DNA of 64,000 nt from Pirellulaceae bacterium. GTDB taxonomy: Bacteria; Planctomycetota; Planctomycetia; Pirellulales; Pirellulaceae. Of this stretch, positions 55,459 through 64,000 are shown piece after piece. Below the pieces are notes generated by a model that was given only the letters and a program-made list of their open reading frames with translations, searched no databases and was not told the origin of the DNA. Numbering within the stretch: position 1 is the first letter of the stretch; every line of letters begins with the position of its first letter. Both the position numbers and the translations under genes were made by a program. Location: NCBI GenBank assembly GCA_022448645.1, contig JAKVBZ010000019.1, positions 5,991 to 69,990 of the forward strand, given 5' to 3'.

Positions 55459-58414
55459 AGGCGAGGTGCGCTGCGACGACGTCTTTGTAGAGATGTTTTC
55501 CAGCGACGCCAGCATCTATGCGATCAAACCGTTGGGCGTCGTCCGGCCACGGCATGAGGACGACGTTTCCGCATGCGTCCAATACGCCGCGGACAATCAA
55601 TTAGCGATCCATGCGCGGGGTGCGGGGACGGGATTAGCCGGAGGATCGCTCGGTGCTGGGCTGGTACTCGACTTCTCACATTTCATGCGTCGTATCGTTG
55701 ACGACCAGGAAGAAACTGTCACAGTCCAGCCGGGTGTGACGTTGGCTCAATTGAATCGGCATTTGGCAGAACGAGGAAGGCATTTCGGACCGGATCCGGC
55801 GACACATGACGTAACGACCTTGGGTGGCATGCTGGCAGTCGACGCGAGTGGTAGCCATTGGCTGGAATACGGTTCTGTCCGGCGACATGTAGAAAGCCTC
55901 CGCGTGGTCTTAGCGGACGGTAGTCGGGCCGACTTCTCTGCGAACGGTCCTATGGAAATTTCGGTACCAGCAGACGGTACAAGTCGGAGTGCTCAACTGA
56001 CTCGCGAAATCGGGAAACTACTTGAGCGGGACAGCGCATTCATTGCCAATCACGTTCCGCAGACCCGTGTCAATAACTGTGGGTACTGCATCCATGATGT
56101 GTTCAAGGCGAACCGTGTCAATTTCCCGCGTCTGTTGGTTGGTTCTGAGGGAACGCTCGCACTCATCGTAGAAGCGACCCTCAGGTCGCAACCATTGCCC
56201 AGCTATCGCAACGTGGCATTGCTACTATTTGACCGTTTGGAAAATGCGGCCTTGGCAGCGCTCGAGATGCCAAGTATGGGGGCCAGTGCGTGTGACTTGA
56301 TGGACCGGCGATTGTTGACCTTGGCGCGTGAGACAAACGTTCATTTTGACCTGCTTATTCCCAGTGATACTGAAGCGGTCCTACTGGTAGAGGCTGAGGG
56401 TGACGATCTAGTCCAGGTGCGAGATGTTATTGATCGGATGATCGATCGCGTGCGTCGTCGACGACGGTTGGCTTTCGGCGCTCGTGTGGCTTCGGACGCG
56501 TTCGAATTCGAGTTGTTTTGGCAATTGGCGAGACAAGTGGTGCCGTCGCTGTACCGGCTGACGGGCACCAGCAGGCCACTTCCTTTTATCGAGGATGCTG
56601 CCATACCTCCAGAGACACTGCCCGATTTTTTGGTGAATGTTCAAAACGTTTTGAAAAAGCATCACTTGACGGCATCGGTCTTTTCGCACGCCGGTCACGG
56701 ACAACTTCATGTGCGGCCATTCCTCGACCTGGCCAACAACGATCACATGCACAAACTGCATGCACTTGCCTCGGATTTTTATGAGGAAGTCTGGCAATGC
56801 GGAGGTACGATCAGTGGCGAGCATGGTGATGGACTTAGCCGTACTCCGTTTGTGGCTCAACAGTATGGGCCACTTTACCGGACATTGCGAGAAGTGAAAC
56901 GCATCTTTGATCCTCATGGGGTCCTGAATCCGGGAAAAGTGATTGGAAATGACCCGCATTTAATGACAGCCAATTTGCGGCGCGTGCGTCAAGCTCGGTC
57001 AGAGCACGTAGCAGCGTCCGTGGATAACAGTAACGATCAGCAAAGTGCGGAAGGCGCGCAGGGGTCGCTGCAAGCGGGAAATATGTCGTTGCAACTTTCG
57101 TGGAGCGAGGCGGAGCTAGCGCACGCAGCCCGAGAATGTAACGGCTGTGGGGCTTGCCGTAGCCAAGAGCAGCAATGGCGCATGTGCCCCATGTATCGTT
57201 TTGCACCACGCGAGGAGGCTTCGCCACGCGCCAAAGCGAATCTGATGCGATCCATGTCCACCGGACGTTTGGATCCGTCAGAGATGTCTGGTGATGATTT
57301 GAAGCGAATAGCAGACTTGTGCTTTCACTGTCATCAATGTCGGTTGGAATGTCCAGCGACCGTGGACATTCCTAAGCTGATGATGGAGTGTAAAGCGCAG
57401 TACGTGGCGACGAACGGTTTGAGGCCTTCAGATGCCTTTTTTGCTAGGCTGGAATTCTTTTCCAAATGGGGAAACCTGGTACATCCTGTGATGAACTGGG
57501 CGTTCGGAAATCGTCAGATGAGATGGTTGCTGGAAAAGATGTGTGGTTTGGCACAGGGGAGGAAGCTTCCGAGGTTTGCCCGGCGGCCGTTCACGCGTTT
57601 GGCGTCACGACGCCGCTTGACGCGAGCTTCGCGTGGGGCGGGCCGAAAAGTTTTATATTTTGTGGATATCTACGCGAATTGGTTCGACGTTCAGTTGGCA
57701 GAAACGTTTGTTGCTGTACTGGAACACAACGGGGTAGGTGTCTATGTGCATCCTGACCAAAGGCAGTCAGGCATGTCAATGATTTCTCTAGGCATCGTCG
57801 ACAAGGCACGCAAAGTGGCAGCCGAAAATGTGGCTTTGTTGGCAGAAGCAATAAGGCAGGGGTATCACATTGTGACAACCGAGCCCTCTGCGGCTCTGTG
57901 TCTGACACACGAATACCTGAACCTGCTCGATGACGACGACGCTCGCCTGGTTGCCGAAAACACATCAGAAGCTTGTGATTACTTATGGAAGCTGCATCAG
58001 ACGTCCCAGTTGCGTTTGGATATGAAGCCGATTAGTGCTACCGTTGGATATCACGCGCCGTGCCACATGAAGGCCCTGCAGAATGGGACTCCTGGGGCCA
58101 ACCTGTTGCGCCTGATTCCGAGTCTTACCGTGCGTCATGTAGATGCTGGTTGTTCGGGAATGGCTGGGACGTTTGGTTTTAAGCGAGAGAACTATCGAAC
58201 TAGCCTGAGGTCGGGTTGGGGCTTGATTACCGCACTGCGGGATCCGGATTTGCAAGTCGGTACGACGGAATGCAGTAGTTGTAAGATTCAAATGGAGCAA
58301 GGAACCACAAAACCGACCATCCATCCGATCAAGCTGCTGGCCCTGGCCTATGGACTCGCTCCTGAAGTCGTAGCTCTGATGAATGCTCGCGCGGAGGAAT
58401 TGATTGTCACGTGA
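55409..58414 (+). CDS. FAD-linked oxidase fused to Fe-S/Cys-rich domains (GlcD-GlpC type)
   Basis: 1001 residues. N-terminal FAD-binding PCMH domain (about 38-250; HARGAGTGLAGGSLGAGLVL, NNCGYCIHDVF), FAD-oxidase C-terminal domain to about 520 (GTISGEHGDGLSRTPFV, FDPHGVLNPGKV), then a ferredoxin-like segment with CNGCGACRSQ (about 576) and CFHCHQCRLECP (about 638), and C-terminal CCG domains (GYHAPCHMKAL, DAGCSGMAGTFGF, TECSSCKIQME). This fusion oxidises a 2-hydroxy acid such as D-lactate, D-2-hydroxyglutarate or glycolate and passes electrons to the membrane chain. It overlaps moaD by four bases. Confidence 0.93.
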   Translation: MNQNQETIEADLRGLLEGEVRCDDVFVEMFSSDASIYAIKPLGVVRPRHEDDVSACVQYAADNQLAIHARGAGTGLAGGSLGAGLVLDFSHFMRRIVDDQEETVTVQPGVTLAQLNRHLAERGRHFGPDPATHDVTTLGGMLAVDASGSHWLEYGSVRRHVESLRVVLADGSRADFSANGPMEISVPADGTSRSAQLTREIGKLLERDSAFIANHVPQTRVNNCGYCIHDVFKANRVNFPRLLVGSEGTLALIVEATLRSQPLPSYRNVALLLFDRLENAALAALEMPSMGASACDLMDRRLLTLARETNVHFDLLIPSDTEAVLLVEAEGDDLVQVRDVIDRMIDRVRRRRRLAFGARVASDAFEFELFWQLARQVVPSLYRLTGTSRPLPFIEDAAIPPETLPDFLVNVQNVLKKHHLTASVFSHAGHGQLHVRPFLDLANNDHMHKLHALASDFYEEVWQCGGTISGEHGDGLSRTPFVAQQYGPLYRTLREVKRIFDPHGVLNPGKVIGNDPHLMTANLRRVRQARSEHVAASVDNSNDQQSAEGAQGSLQAGNMSLQLSWSEAELAHAARECNGCGACRSQEQQWRMCPMYRFAPREEASPRAKANLMRSMSTGRLDPSEMSGDDLKRIADLCFHCHQCRLECPATVDIPKLMMECKAQYVATNGLRPSDAFFARLEFFSKWGNLVHPVMNWAFGNRQMRWLLEKMCGLAQGRKLPRFARRPFTRLASRRRLTRASRGAGRKVLYFVDIYANWFDVQLAETFVAVLEHNGVGVYVHPDQRQSGMSMISLGIVDKARKVAAENVALLAEAIRQGYHIVTTEPSAALCLTHEYLNLLDDDDARLVAENTSEACDYLWKLHQTSQLRLDMKPISATVGYHAPCHMKALQNGTPGANLLRLIPSLTVRHVDAGCSGMAGTFGFKRENYRTSLRSGWGLITALRDPDLQVGTTECSSCKIQMEQGTTKPTIHPIKLLALAYGLAPEVVALMNARAEELIVT

Positions 58415-58656
58415 TCGTGGAAATACAACTTTTTGCCGTGGCACGACAGTTGGCCCAAAAAGACTCTGTGAGTCTGGATATGTCGGAGCCCGTGACGGTC
58501 GGGGACCTGAGACGGGAACTGGCGGTGCGGGTTCCAGCACTGGTGCCTGTTTTGGCTCACGTGAGGTTTGCGGTCGATAACGAATATGCCGATGACCAGT
58601 CGGTGATTTCAGCAGATTCTCGCGTGGCCTGTATACCCCCAGTCAGCGGTGGCTAA
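58411..58656 (+). CDS. moaD: Molybdopterin synthase small subunit
   Basis: 81 residues from a GTG at 58411 that overlaps the previous stop (GTGA). The beta-grasp pattern (VEIQLFAVARQLAQKDSVSL) and the end CIPPVSGG with the terminal Gly-Gly, which is thiocarboxylated, are typical of MoaD. The overlap implies translational coupling to the oxidoreductase gene. Confidence 0.92.
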   Translation: MIVEIQLFAVARQLAQKDSVSLDMSEPVTVGDLRRELAVRVPALVPVLAHVRFAVDNEYADDQSVISADSRVACIPPVSGG

Positions 58657-58834
58657 AATAAAGGTCGACTTCTGGGGAAGACCAACCCCTGGACGTTGCC
58701 TCAATGTGGATGAGAATTTCAGGAACCAAGTTGTGTAATCTTGAACCGTAGTTTGAGCCAATGGCCCAAGCTACTGAAAAATTGGACCCATTTGACTTAA
58801 CGACCCTGGCACTGCCTTTGTTGATGCTGTCATC

Positions 58835-59320
58835 ATGCAACAGCCCATATCGGATAACTCGTCAAAGTCGGTGGCTATTACCGACCGGCCTATCGATACC
58901 CAACACGTATTGGCTCAAGTGCAGTCTGCTCAGGCAGGGGCAGTCCTTTTATTCGTAGGAACGACTAGAGAGTACACTTCTGGTCGTCGCACCATGTCGC
59001 TTGATTATGAATGCTATCCAGAAATGGCATTGCAGAAACTGAACGAATTGGTTGGTGAGTCTCAAATTCGCTGGAATCTAGTCGCTGTCGCGATCGTCCA
59101 TCGGATTGGGCATTTGGAACTGGGAGAAGCCAGCATCGCCGTCGCCGTTAGTTCAGCTCATCGCTGTGATGCTTTTGAGGCAGGGCAGTGGTTGATGGAT
59201 GAAATCAAAAAAGTCGTCCCCATTTGGAAGCAGGAAAATTGGGCGGACGGGACTAGTGAATGGGTCCACCCCGGACTCGAGAATACGACCGATCCTCCCG
59301 TTTCGGAGGGTAGTCGATGA
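58835..59320 (+). CDS. moaE: Molybdopterin synthase catalytic subunit
   Basis: 161 residues. AGAVLLFVGTTREYTSGRR, LDYECYPEMALQ, VAIVHRIGHLELGEASIAVAV, SSAHRCDAF and KKVVPIWKQE with the catalytic lysines are all MoaE marks. It converts cPMP to molybdopterin with MoaD. 178 bases separate it from moaD with no gene between. Its stop overlaps the moaA start. Confidence 0.95.
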   Translation: MQQPISDNSSKSVAITDRPIDTQHVLAQVQSAQAGAVLLFVGTTREYTSGRRTMSLDYECYPEMALQKLNELVGESQIRWNLVAVAIVHRIGHLELGEASIAVAVSSAHRCDAFEAGQWLMDEIKKVVPIWKQENWADGTSEWVHPGLENTTDPPVSEGSR

Positions 59321-60318
59321 CACAAGTAGGTTCACTTGTCGATCAGTTTGGCCGCGTGCATACCAGTTTGCGCGTCAGCGTGACTGACCGCTGCAATATC
59401 CGCTGTTTCTACTGCATGCCTGCTGAAAATGTGCAGTTTTTACCTCGTGGCGAACTTTTGACCTACGAAGAGATCGTGCGGTTCGTGAAAGCGGCAGTCC
59501 AGGTGGGTATACGAAAACTGCGAATTACCGGTGGTGAGCCGCTCGTTCGATCGGATGTTTTCCAGTTGATTCAGATGTTGTCGGAAATCGAACCTATTGA
59601 GGAGGTGGCGCTCACTACAAACGGCATGTTGCTGTCGGAACAGGCTCAAGTTCTGAAACGATCCGGGCTGGAACGATTGAATATCAGTTTGGACGCTTTG
59701 CGAGAAGACACGTTCCGCACCATTGCTCGCCGAGGAGGTTTGGAGCGAGTGCTCGCCGGAATCGATGCAGCGCAAGAAGCCGGTTTTTCAAACATTCGGC
59801 TGAACGCATTGGCGATTCCCGGGCTGAACGAGGACCAAATCATTCCGCTTGCCGAATTTGCTCGCCAACGGCAGTTGGAGCTGCGGTTTATTGAATTTAT
59901 GCCGCTTGATGCTGAGAATCATTGGCAGGCCGATCAGGTGCTCTCCGGCGCACACGTGAGGCACCTGCTAGAATCCGAGTTTGGTCAGCTGTCACCTGTC
60001 GTACGCGATGATCCTAGTCAGCCGGCTGTCGATTATATGTACGCGGATTGCCAAAGTCGGGTGGGTTTTATCAATTCTGTCACCGAACCGTTTTGTGGAG
60101 ATTGCAATCGCTTGCGGTTGACGGCCGAAGGACAAGTTCGTAATTGTCTGTTTTCGACCACAGAGTGGGATGCTCGTACTATCTTGCGCAATCACGGTTC
60201 CAAGGTGGAAATAATCCAGCTAATAAAAGACTGCGTCTGGAACAAAAAAGCTGGACATGGAATGAACGCAGAAGGTTTTGTGAAACCCCAGCGGGCCATG
60301 TATCAAATTGGGGGGTAA
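59317..60318 (+). CDS. moaA: GTP 3',8-cyclase
   Basis: 333 residues. Radical-SAM cluster CNIRCFYCM, SAM site ITGGEPLVR, second cluster FCGDCNRLRLTAEGQVRNCL, and a C-terminal GG that is required for activity in the family. First step of molybdenum cofactor synthesis. Its ATG overlaps the moaE stop (ATGA). Confidence 0.96.
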   Translation: MTQVGSLVDQFGRVHTSLRVSVTDRCNIRCFYCMPAENVQFLPRGELLTYEEIVRFVKAAVQVGIRKLRITGGEPLVRSDVFQLIQMLSEIEPIEEVALTTNGMLLSEQAQVLKRSGLERLNISLDALREDTFRTIARRGGLERVLAGIDAAQEAGFSNIRLNALAIPGLNEDQIIPLAEFARQRQLELRFIEFMPLDAENHWQADQVLSGAHVRHLLESEFGQLSPVVRDDPSQPAVDYMYADCQSRVGFINSVTEPFCGDCNRLRLTAEGQVRNCLFSTTEWDARTILRNHGSKVEIIQLIKDCVWNKKAGHGMNAEGFVKPQRAMYQIGG

Positions 60319-60324
60319 TTTGTC

Positions 60325-61491
60325 ATGTCGGGGCCAGAGCGGATTTATCTGGATAACGCCGCTACGAGCTGGCCTAAACCGCCTTCGGTGTACGATGCTG
60401 TCGATCATTATTTGCGAGAAGTAGGAGCGGCCGCGGGACGCGGTGCGTATCGGGAAGCACTCGAAGCCAAGCATATTGTCGATCGTACGCGACTTCTTAT
60501 GGCACGTTTTGTGGGAGCCAAGGATTCAGAGAGTGTTATTTTCACCGCCAATGGTAGCGATGGATTGAATCTCTCCCTCCACGGAGTCCTCCGGCCCGGG
60601 GACCACGTTGTCACTTCGGACGCCGAACATAATTCGATTCTCCGACCCCTGGCCGAATTAACCCAGCGTGGCGTCGTCGATGTCACGTACGTGCGTACAT
60701 CTTCCTGGGGCACACTGGACCCGGATCATGTGCGTGCAGCGCTTCGACCCAACACCAGACTGGTTGCCGTCACGCATGCGTCCAATGTGACAGGTGCGAT
60801 GCTTCCTATCGAAGATATTGGCAAGATCGCCAAGGATCAGGGGATTTTGTTTCTCGTCGATGCTGCCCAGACTTTGGGACATGTACCTATTCAGGTCGAG
60901 AAAGCAAATATCGATCTTTTAGCGGGTTCAGGTCATAAAGGGTTGCTGGGACCACTGGGAACAGGCATCCTCTATGTTCGTCCTGGAGTGGAACAAGAAC
61001 TGGTCACGATTCGTCAAGGTGGCACGGGAAGTTTTAGTGACCAAGCAGGTCAACCAGATTCCATGCCAGACAAACTGGAAGTAGGAAACCTGAATGTGCC
61101 AGGTCTGGCCGGATTACAGGCCGGAGTTTCTTTTTTGGAAGAACAGGGCCTTGAGAGTCGACGCCAAATTGAGTTGGAACACGGCGAAAGATTGGCACAT
61201 GGTATTCGAGAGGTCGATGGGGTCACGGTTTACGGTCCACAACAAGCGGGGCAGTGTGTCTCTGTGCTGAGTCTAACGATCGATGGATGTTCTCCTCAGG
61301 AGTGCGCTAGTTTACTGGATGCCGCGTTTTCCATTCAGGTTCGAGCCGGATTGCACTGCGCTCCTCGCATGCATCGCCGTTTGGGGACGATTGACGGAGG
61401 AGGAACCGTGCGTTTAAGTTGGGGAGCGTTTACCAGTCACGAACAAGTGGAAGCAGTCATTCGAGCGATTCAGGAGATTGCGAGAGCATGA
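60325..61491 (+). CDS. Cysteine desulfurase-like class V aminotransferase
   Basis: 388 residues, starting six bases after moaA. IYLDNAATSWPKP, TSDAEHNSILRPL, VTHASNVTGAMLPIEDI, VDAAQTLGH, GSGHKGLLGPLGTG (PLP lysine) and RAGLHCAPRMHRRLGT (active-site Cys) identify a cysteine desulfurase of the group close to class V aminotransferases. Its place in a moaD-moaE-moaA operon suggests that it supplies sulfur to MoaD; a general Fe-S role is possible. Confidence 0.92.
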   Translation: MSGPERIYLDNAATSWPKPPSVYDAVDHYLREVGAAAGRGAYREALEAKHIVDRTRLLMARFVGAKDSESVIFTANGSDGLNLSLHGVLRPGDHVVTSDAEHNSILRPLAELTQRGVVDVTYVRTSSWGTLDPDHVRAALRPNTRLVAVTHASNVTGAMLPIEDIGKIAKDQGILFLVDAAQTLGHVPIQVEKANIDLLAGSGHKGLLGPLGTGILYVRPGVEQELVTIRQGGTGSFSDQAGQPDSMPDKLEVGNLNVPGLAGLQAGVSFLEEQGLESRRQIELEHGERLAHGIREVDGVTVYGPQQAGQCVSVLSLTIDGCSPQECASLLDAAFSIQVRAGLHCAPRMHRRLGTIDGGGTVRLSWGAFTSHEQVEAVIRAIQEIARA

Positions 61492-61913
61492 GTGAACAAC
61501 CGTGGTATCAAGAAGGATTACGATTTCGTTGCACAGGTTGTGGAAACTGTTGTACTGGAGGCCCCGGCTTCGTCTGGGTCAACCAAGCAGAAATCGAAGC
61601 TTTGGCCCATGCCATTGGCGAAACCGATCTGAATCGCTTCGAGAAAAAGTACGTGTCCAAGATTGGGATACGTAAAAGCCTGAAAGAATTGCCAGAATCC
61701 AATTGGGACTGTGTTTTTTTTGACAATCAAACCCGCCAATGCAAAGTTTACGACGCTCGTCCGCGACAATGTCGATCATGGCCGTTTTGGGAATCGAATG
61801 TCCGTAACCCGGAGGCTTGGGAGCACACCTGTGAAGTCTGTCCGGGAAGCGGCCAAGGGGACCTTTACTCTCTGGAGACTATTGAGGATCAAGTAAAAAA
61901 AATCCGAATTTAG
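61488..61913 (+). CDS. YkgJ-family Cys-cluster protein
   Basis: 141 residues from the ATG at 61488, which overlaps the previous stop. FRCTGCGNCCTGGPG at the N-terminus, CVFFDNQTRQCKVYDARPRQC in the centre and HTCEVCPGSGQGD near the end match the YkgJ (CxxCxxxC) zinc- or iron-binding family. Function unknown; translational coupling with the desulfurase suggests a metal-sulfur role. Confidence 0.87.
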   Translation: MSEQPWYQEGLRFRCTGCGNCCTGGPGFVWVNQAEIEALAHAIGETDLNRFEKKYVSKIGIRKSLKELPESNWDCVFFDNQTRQCKVYDARPRQCRSWPFWESNVRNPEAWEHTCEVCPGSGQGDLYSLETIEDQVKKIRI

Positions 61914-62278
61914 CGATTAGGTTAAGTTAAACGGTCACGGGATCCGATAAGACAGGACGAGTGAATATGCCAATGGTTGTCAATCGACGCTAACCTTTTG
62001 TAAATAAGAACTTACATAAAAAAAACTGCTGTAGCGCAAGCGTGTCTGCTTTAAGTTGTTATTTAGTAATGGTTTATGGTGTTTTTTGCGATCAGTTCCG
62101 CTGCGATGTGATTCGCTTTAGGTAGGGATTCGTTTAGGAGAGCAGGTCCGGCGAGGAAGCCAAAAACTTGACACTAATGCTTATGGTGTTTACACTTGGA
62201 GCATGAGCTGATTGTCAAATCCGCTTCTTTTCTCAGGCTTTCTTTTCTCAACATTCACCCCTCCGTAGGAGCTTGGCC
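61914..62278. promoter_or_regulatory. Leader region of the HU/IHF-like gene
   Basis: 365 bases. It contains the promoter at 62168-62196 and the ribosome site AGGAG at 62267-62271. No gene is supported. Confidence 0.5.
62168..62196 (+). promoter_or_regulatory. Sigma-70-type promoter
   Basis: TTGACA (62168-62173), a 17-base spacer, and TACACT (62191-62196). It lies about 80 bases before the ribosome site of the HU/IHF-like gene. The -35 is consensus and the -10 matches at four of six positions. Confidence 0.6.
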
Positions 62279-62713
62279 GTGACCAAGAAAGAAATCGTAA
62301 AAACCATCTCGGAGGAGATTGGGCTCACTCAGCTAAAAACAAAGGAAATTGTACAGAGGACCTTCGATGCTATCGTCGAGACCCTCGTCGAAGAAACCCG
62401 GCGTCAGATCGAGAAAGGTAATGACAATGGGACTTTAGGTCGAATCGAACTGCGAAATTTCGGAGTGTTCGAAGTTAAAAAACGAGCAGCCCGCAAAGCC
62501 CGGAATCCCAGAACGGGCGAAAGAGTTGACGTAGAGGCGAAGTTTGTCGTGACGTTTAAGCCAGGTAAGGAGATGGAAGAGAAAGTTCGGGAATTGCAAG
62601 AGTTTTCCCGGTCAATTTCTGCAGCTCCGCCAGCGGCAACGCAAGCACCACCTGCTGTCCCGGGGAACTTCAGCAGTCCACCGAGCTACGGCAACAATGC
62701 AGAACAAGCTTAG
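62279..62713 (+). CDS. HU/IHF-family DNA-binding protein with Pro/Ala-rich tail
   Basis: 144 residues from a GTG at 62279. AGGAG ends seven bases before it, which favours this codon over the in-frame TTG at 62273. [40 protein letters not shown] and [20 protein letters not shown] are HU/IHF signatures. A ten-residue polar insert ([14 protein letters not shown]) precedes the DNA-binding arm, and residues 108-144 form a Pro/Ala/Ser tail not found in plain HU. Nucleoid or regulatory architectural role. Confidence 0.93.
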   Translation: MTKKEIVKTISEEIGLTQLKTKEIVQRTFDAIVETLVEETRRQIEKGNDNGTLGRIELRNFGVFEVKKRAARKARNPRTGERVDVEAKFVVTFKPGKEMEEKVRELQEFSRSISAAPPAATQAPPAVPGNFSSPPSYGNNAEQA

Positions 62714-62928
62714 TGCGGGATAGACCTAAGCGTAAACGGCGCCATAGGTTGATCTTTTGGCAAGTAGCGTTGGTAGTAAAGGCCGGTCCTTCATTCCACG
62801 AGTCTCAGTGACGAAATAGCGACGGAATCAGTGACGGAATACTGTAAATCCATTTGGCGTCAATAGTTATGGCGCATGGTATCCACGGATAGATAATAGC
62901 ATTTCTAGCATGTCAGGGAGGATTTGCC

Positions 62929-63147
62929 ATGCGTAATCTCTTGTGGGCACTACTTTTATTGATGGCAATGTCACTCCAAACGGGGTGCATCATTCCTGCC
63001 TACAGTGGGGATTCAAAGATTCGGGCCCGGGAACTCATTGTCACTTCAGAAAACCTGCGAATGGTGCTCGAAGAATGGCAGCGATTCTGGTTCCTGGATC
63101 AGCCGTCACACATGACCCCGTTTCGGACTCACGGTGGCATTTTCTAG
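62929..63147 (+). CDS. Small lipoprotein-like protein
   Basis: 72 residues with GGAGG ten bases before the ATG. MRNLLWALLLLMAMSLQTGC is a short signal sequence ending at Cys20, similar to a lipoprotein site though Gln at -3 is unusual. The remainder (SENLRMVLEEWQRFWFLDQP) is helical and rich in Trp/Phe. I recall similar short proteins in planctomycetes but can give no function. Confidence 0.65.
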   Translation: MRNLLWALLLLMAMSLQTGCIIPAYSGDSKIRARELIVTSENLRMVLEEWQRFWFLDQPSHMTPFRTHGGIF

Positions 63148-63148
63148 C

Positions 63149-63580
63149 CTAGCCACCCGACAACAAGCGGTTCACGCTCTCCATCAGCCGATCCATGGCA
63201 AATGGCTTGCGAATGTAGTCATCGACGCCCAGCATTTCGGCGTAAGCCTTGTGGCGACTTCCTTCGTTGGCGGTAATCATGATGACGCGAATCGGATCGG
63301 GGCGGGTTCTTCGCAACTTCTCTAAGACGAGAAAACCGCTGCGTTTGGGCATCATCATGTCTAGGATCATCAGGTCAGGATTCTCGCGCTCGGCTAATGC
63401 CAACCCCTGATTTCCGTCACGGGCGATCAGGACTTCATAGCCTTTCTTCTCGAGGGCGAAACTGACAGACTCGACGATTTCACCATCGTCATCGACGATT
63501 AGCACTCGCTTGCTGTCATTGTCGCCTGTAGCCGACGTCGCGGGTTCTTTTTTGTCTTTGTCACTGGCTTGTTTTGCCAT
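63149..63580 (-). CDS. Single-domain response regulator
   Basis: 143 residues from the ATG at 63580; an ATG at 63649 would add 23 residues of less protein-like sequence. A charged 25-residue N-terminus precedes a receiver domain: RVLIVDDDGEIV (acidic pocket), DLMILDMMMPKRSG (phosphorylated Asp), VIMITANEG and YIRKPF (Lys). No output domain, so it is CheY/Spo0F-like. Its stop is one base from the end of the convergent lipoprotein gene; no kinase is in view. Confidence 0.9.
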   Translation of the reverse strand: MAKQASDKDKKEPATSATGDNDSKRVLIVDDDGEIVESVSFALEKKGYEVLIARDGNQGLALAERENPDLMILDMMMPKRSGFLVLEKLRRTRPDPIRVIMITANEGSRHKAYAEMLGVDDYIRKPFAMDRLMESVNRLLSGG

Positions 63581-64000
63581 GAGTTCACTACCTTCCGTCG
63601 GTTCGGAGCCTGTCGATTTAATCAGCTTTTTTACGTGGGGCGGGTTCATATCCCGCCGTCTGTTGACCGTAGCAAAGTTAGCGAGTCGGAATTCGGCGTC
63701 GTAGGCAGGCTACAAACCTATCCCACGTTGAAATCACCAGCCTTCTTGAGAAATGAATCACAAACGTCGTAACTCATAGAATTATCGTACCTTGGGTCCT
63801 TTTTCAAGTCGCCATATAACATTTCGTCCTGGTTTTCGCTTGGACTGGTGGGCACACGTTCAGATGACGGCAATACTCCAGAAGAAAACCAAGACGATTT
63901 GATGGTTTGCTTTCCTCTTTCCACTGGCAACCGAGGTTTTCGCCAGAGGGTGACTTCGCTACTTCCATGTTGCTTCTCGGCAGGTCCACCTTAGCAGAAG
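63581..64000. other. Unassigned end of window
   Basis: 420 bases. Short minus-strand frames (63718-63930, 63804-63989) have no ribosome site and no recognisable content. The promoter of the response regulator should be here. Confidence 0.35.

Noticed and set aside
63718..63930. 70-codon minus-strand frame near the window end
   Set aside because: TTG start, no ribosome site, no family character; could not be supported.

Overview
The window reads as bacterial chromosome from a planctomycete (Planctomycetota, probably Pirellulales). Evidence for this is a DUF1501 / cytochrome-type DUF1549-DUF1553 gene pair, two PEP-CTERM-like secreted proteins, a multi-membrane TPR protein of the TMTC type, a DUF4912 protein, frequent GTG/TTG starts and weak or absent Shine-Dalgarno sites. 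GC content looks moderate, near 50%. The rank below phylum is inference. I see no rRNA, tRNA, CRISPR array, insertion sequence or phage gene.

Region by region. 1-755 is a cut-off secreted protein with a retropepsin-like DTG motif. 1133-4274 (minus) carries an MMPL/RND exporter and a 4'-phosphopantetheinyl transferase. 4834-19466 (plus) is the most unusual block: a fatty acyl-AMP ligase fused to its own acyl carrier protein, a 2480-residue fully reducing type I polyketide synthase with a terminal thioesterase, then a ketopantoate-reductase-like enzyme, an NAD-dependent SDR, an enolase-superfamily enzyme and an alpha/beta hydrolase. With the transferase and exporter beside it, this looks like a complete lipid or polyketide pathway: activate a fatty acid, load it, extend and reduce it, release it, tailor it, export it. 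19720-22115 is a UspA-like gene overlapping an NhaD-type ion transporter. 22634-27529 (minus) holds the DUF1501/DUF1553 pair and a PhyH-type dioxygenase. 27883-31281 has the TPR membrane protein and a PEP-CTERM zinc protease. 31887-35797 (minus) holds mutS and a DUF4912 gene.

36911-45825 is the F-type ATP synthase operon in the order I-like, I-like, a, c, b, delta, alpha, gamma, beta, epsilon. Subunit a has a long soluble N-terminus, c looks signal-peptide-bearing, and b has a His/Asp-rich extracytoplasmic stretch. A ZIP metal transporter follows immediately. 47445-53906 is housekeeping: an Ldh2-type dehydrogenase, bioB, a PSP1/RicT-like gene followed by a gene remnant, dcd, nth, a DUF309 gene and folE. 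54005-61913 is a tightly packed run: two membrane proteins, a giant FAD/Fe-S oxidoreductase, moaD, moaE, moaA, a cysteine desulfurase and a YkgJ-type cysteine-cluster protein. The window ends with an HU/IHF-like gene behind a good sigma-70-type promoter, a small lipoprotein-like gene and a response regulator.

Several starts given here are shortened from the longest open frame because the upstream extension has no protein character or because a ribosome binding site points to an internal codon. Function names come from motifs recognised by eye; no database search was possible.
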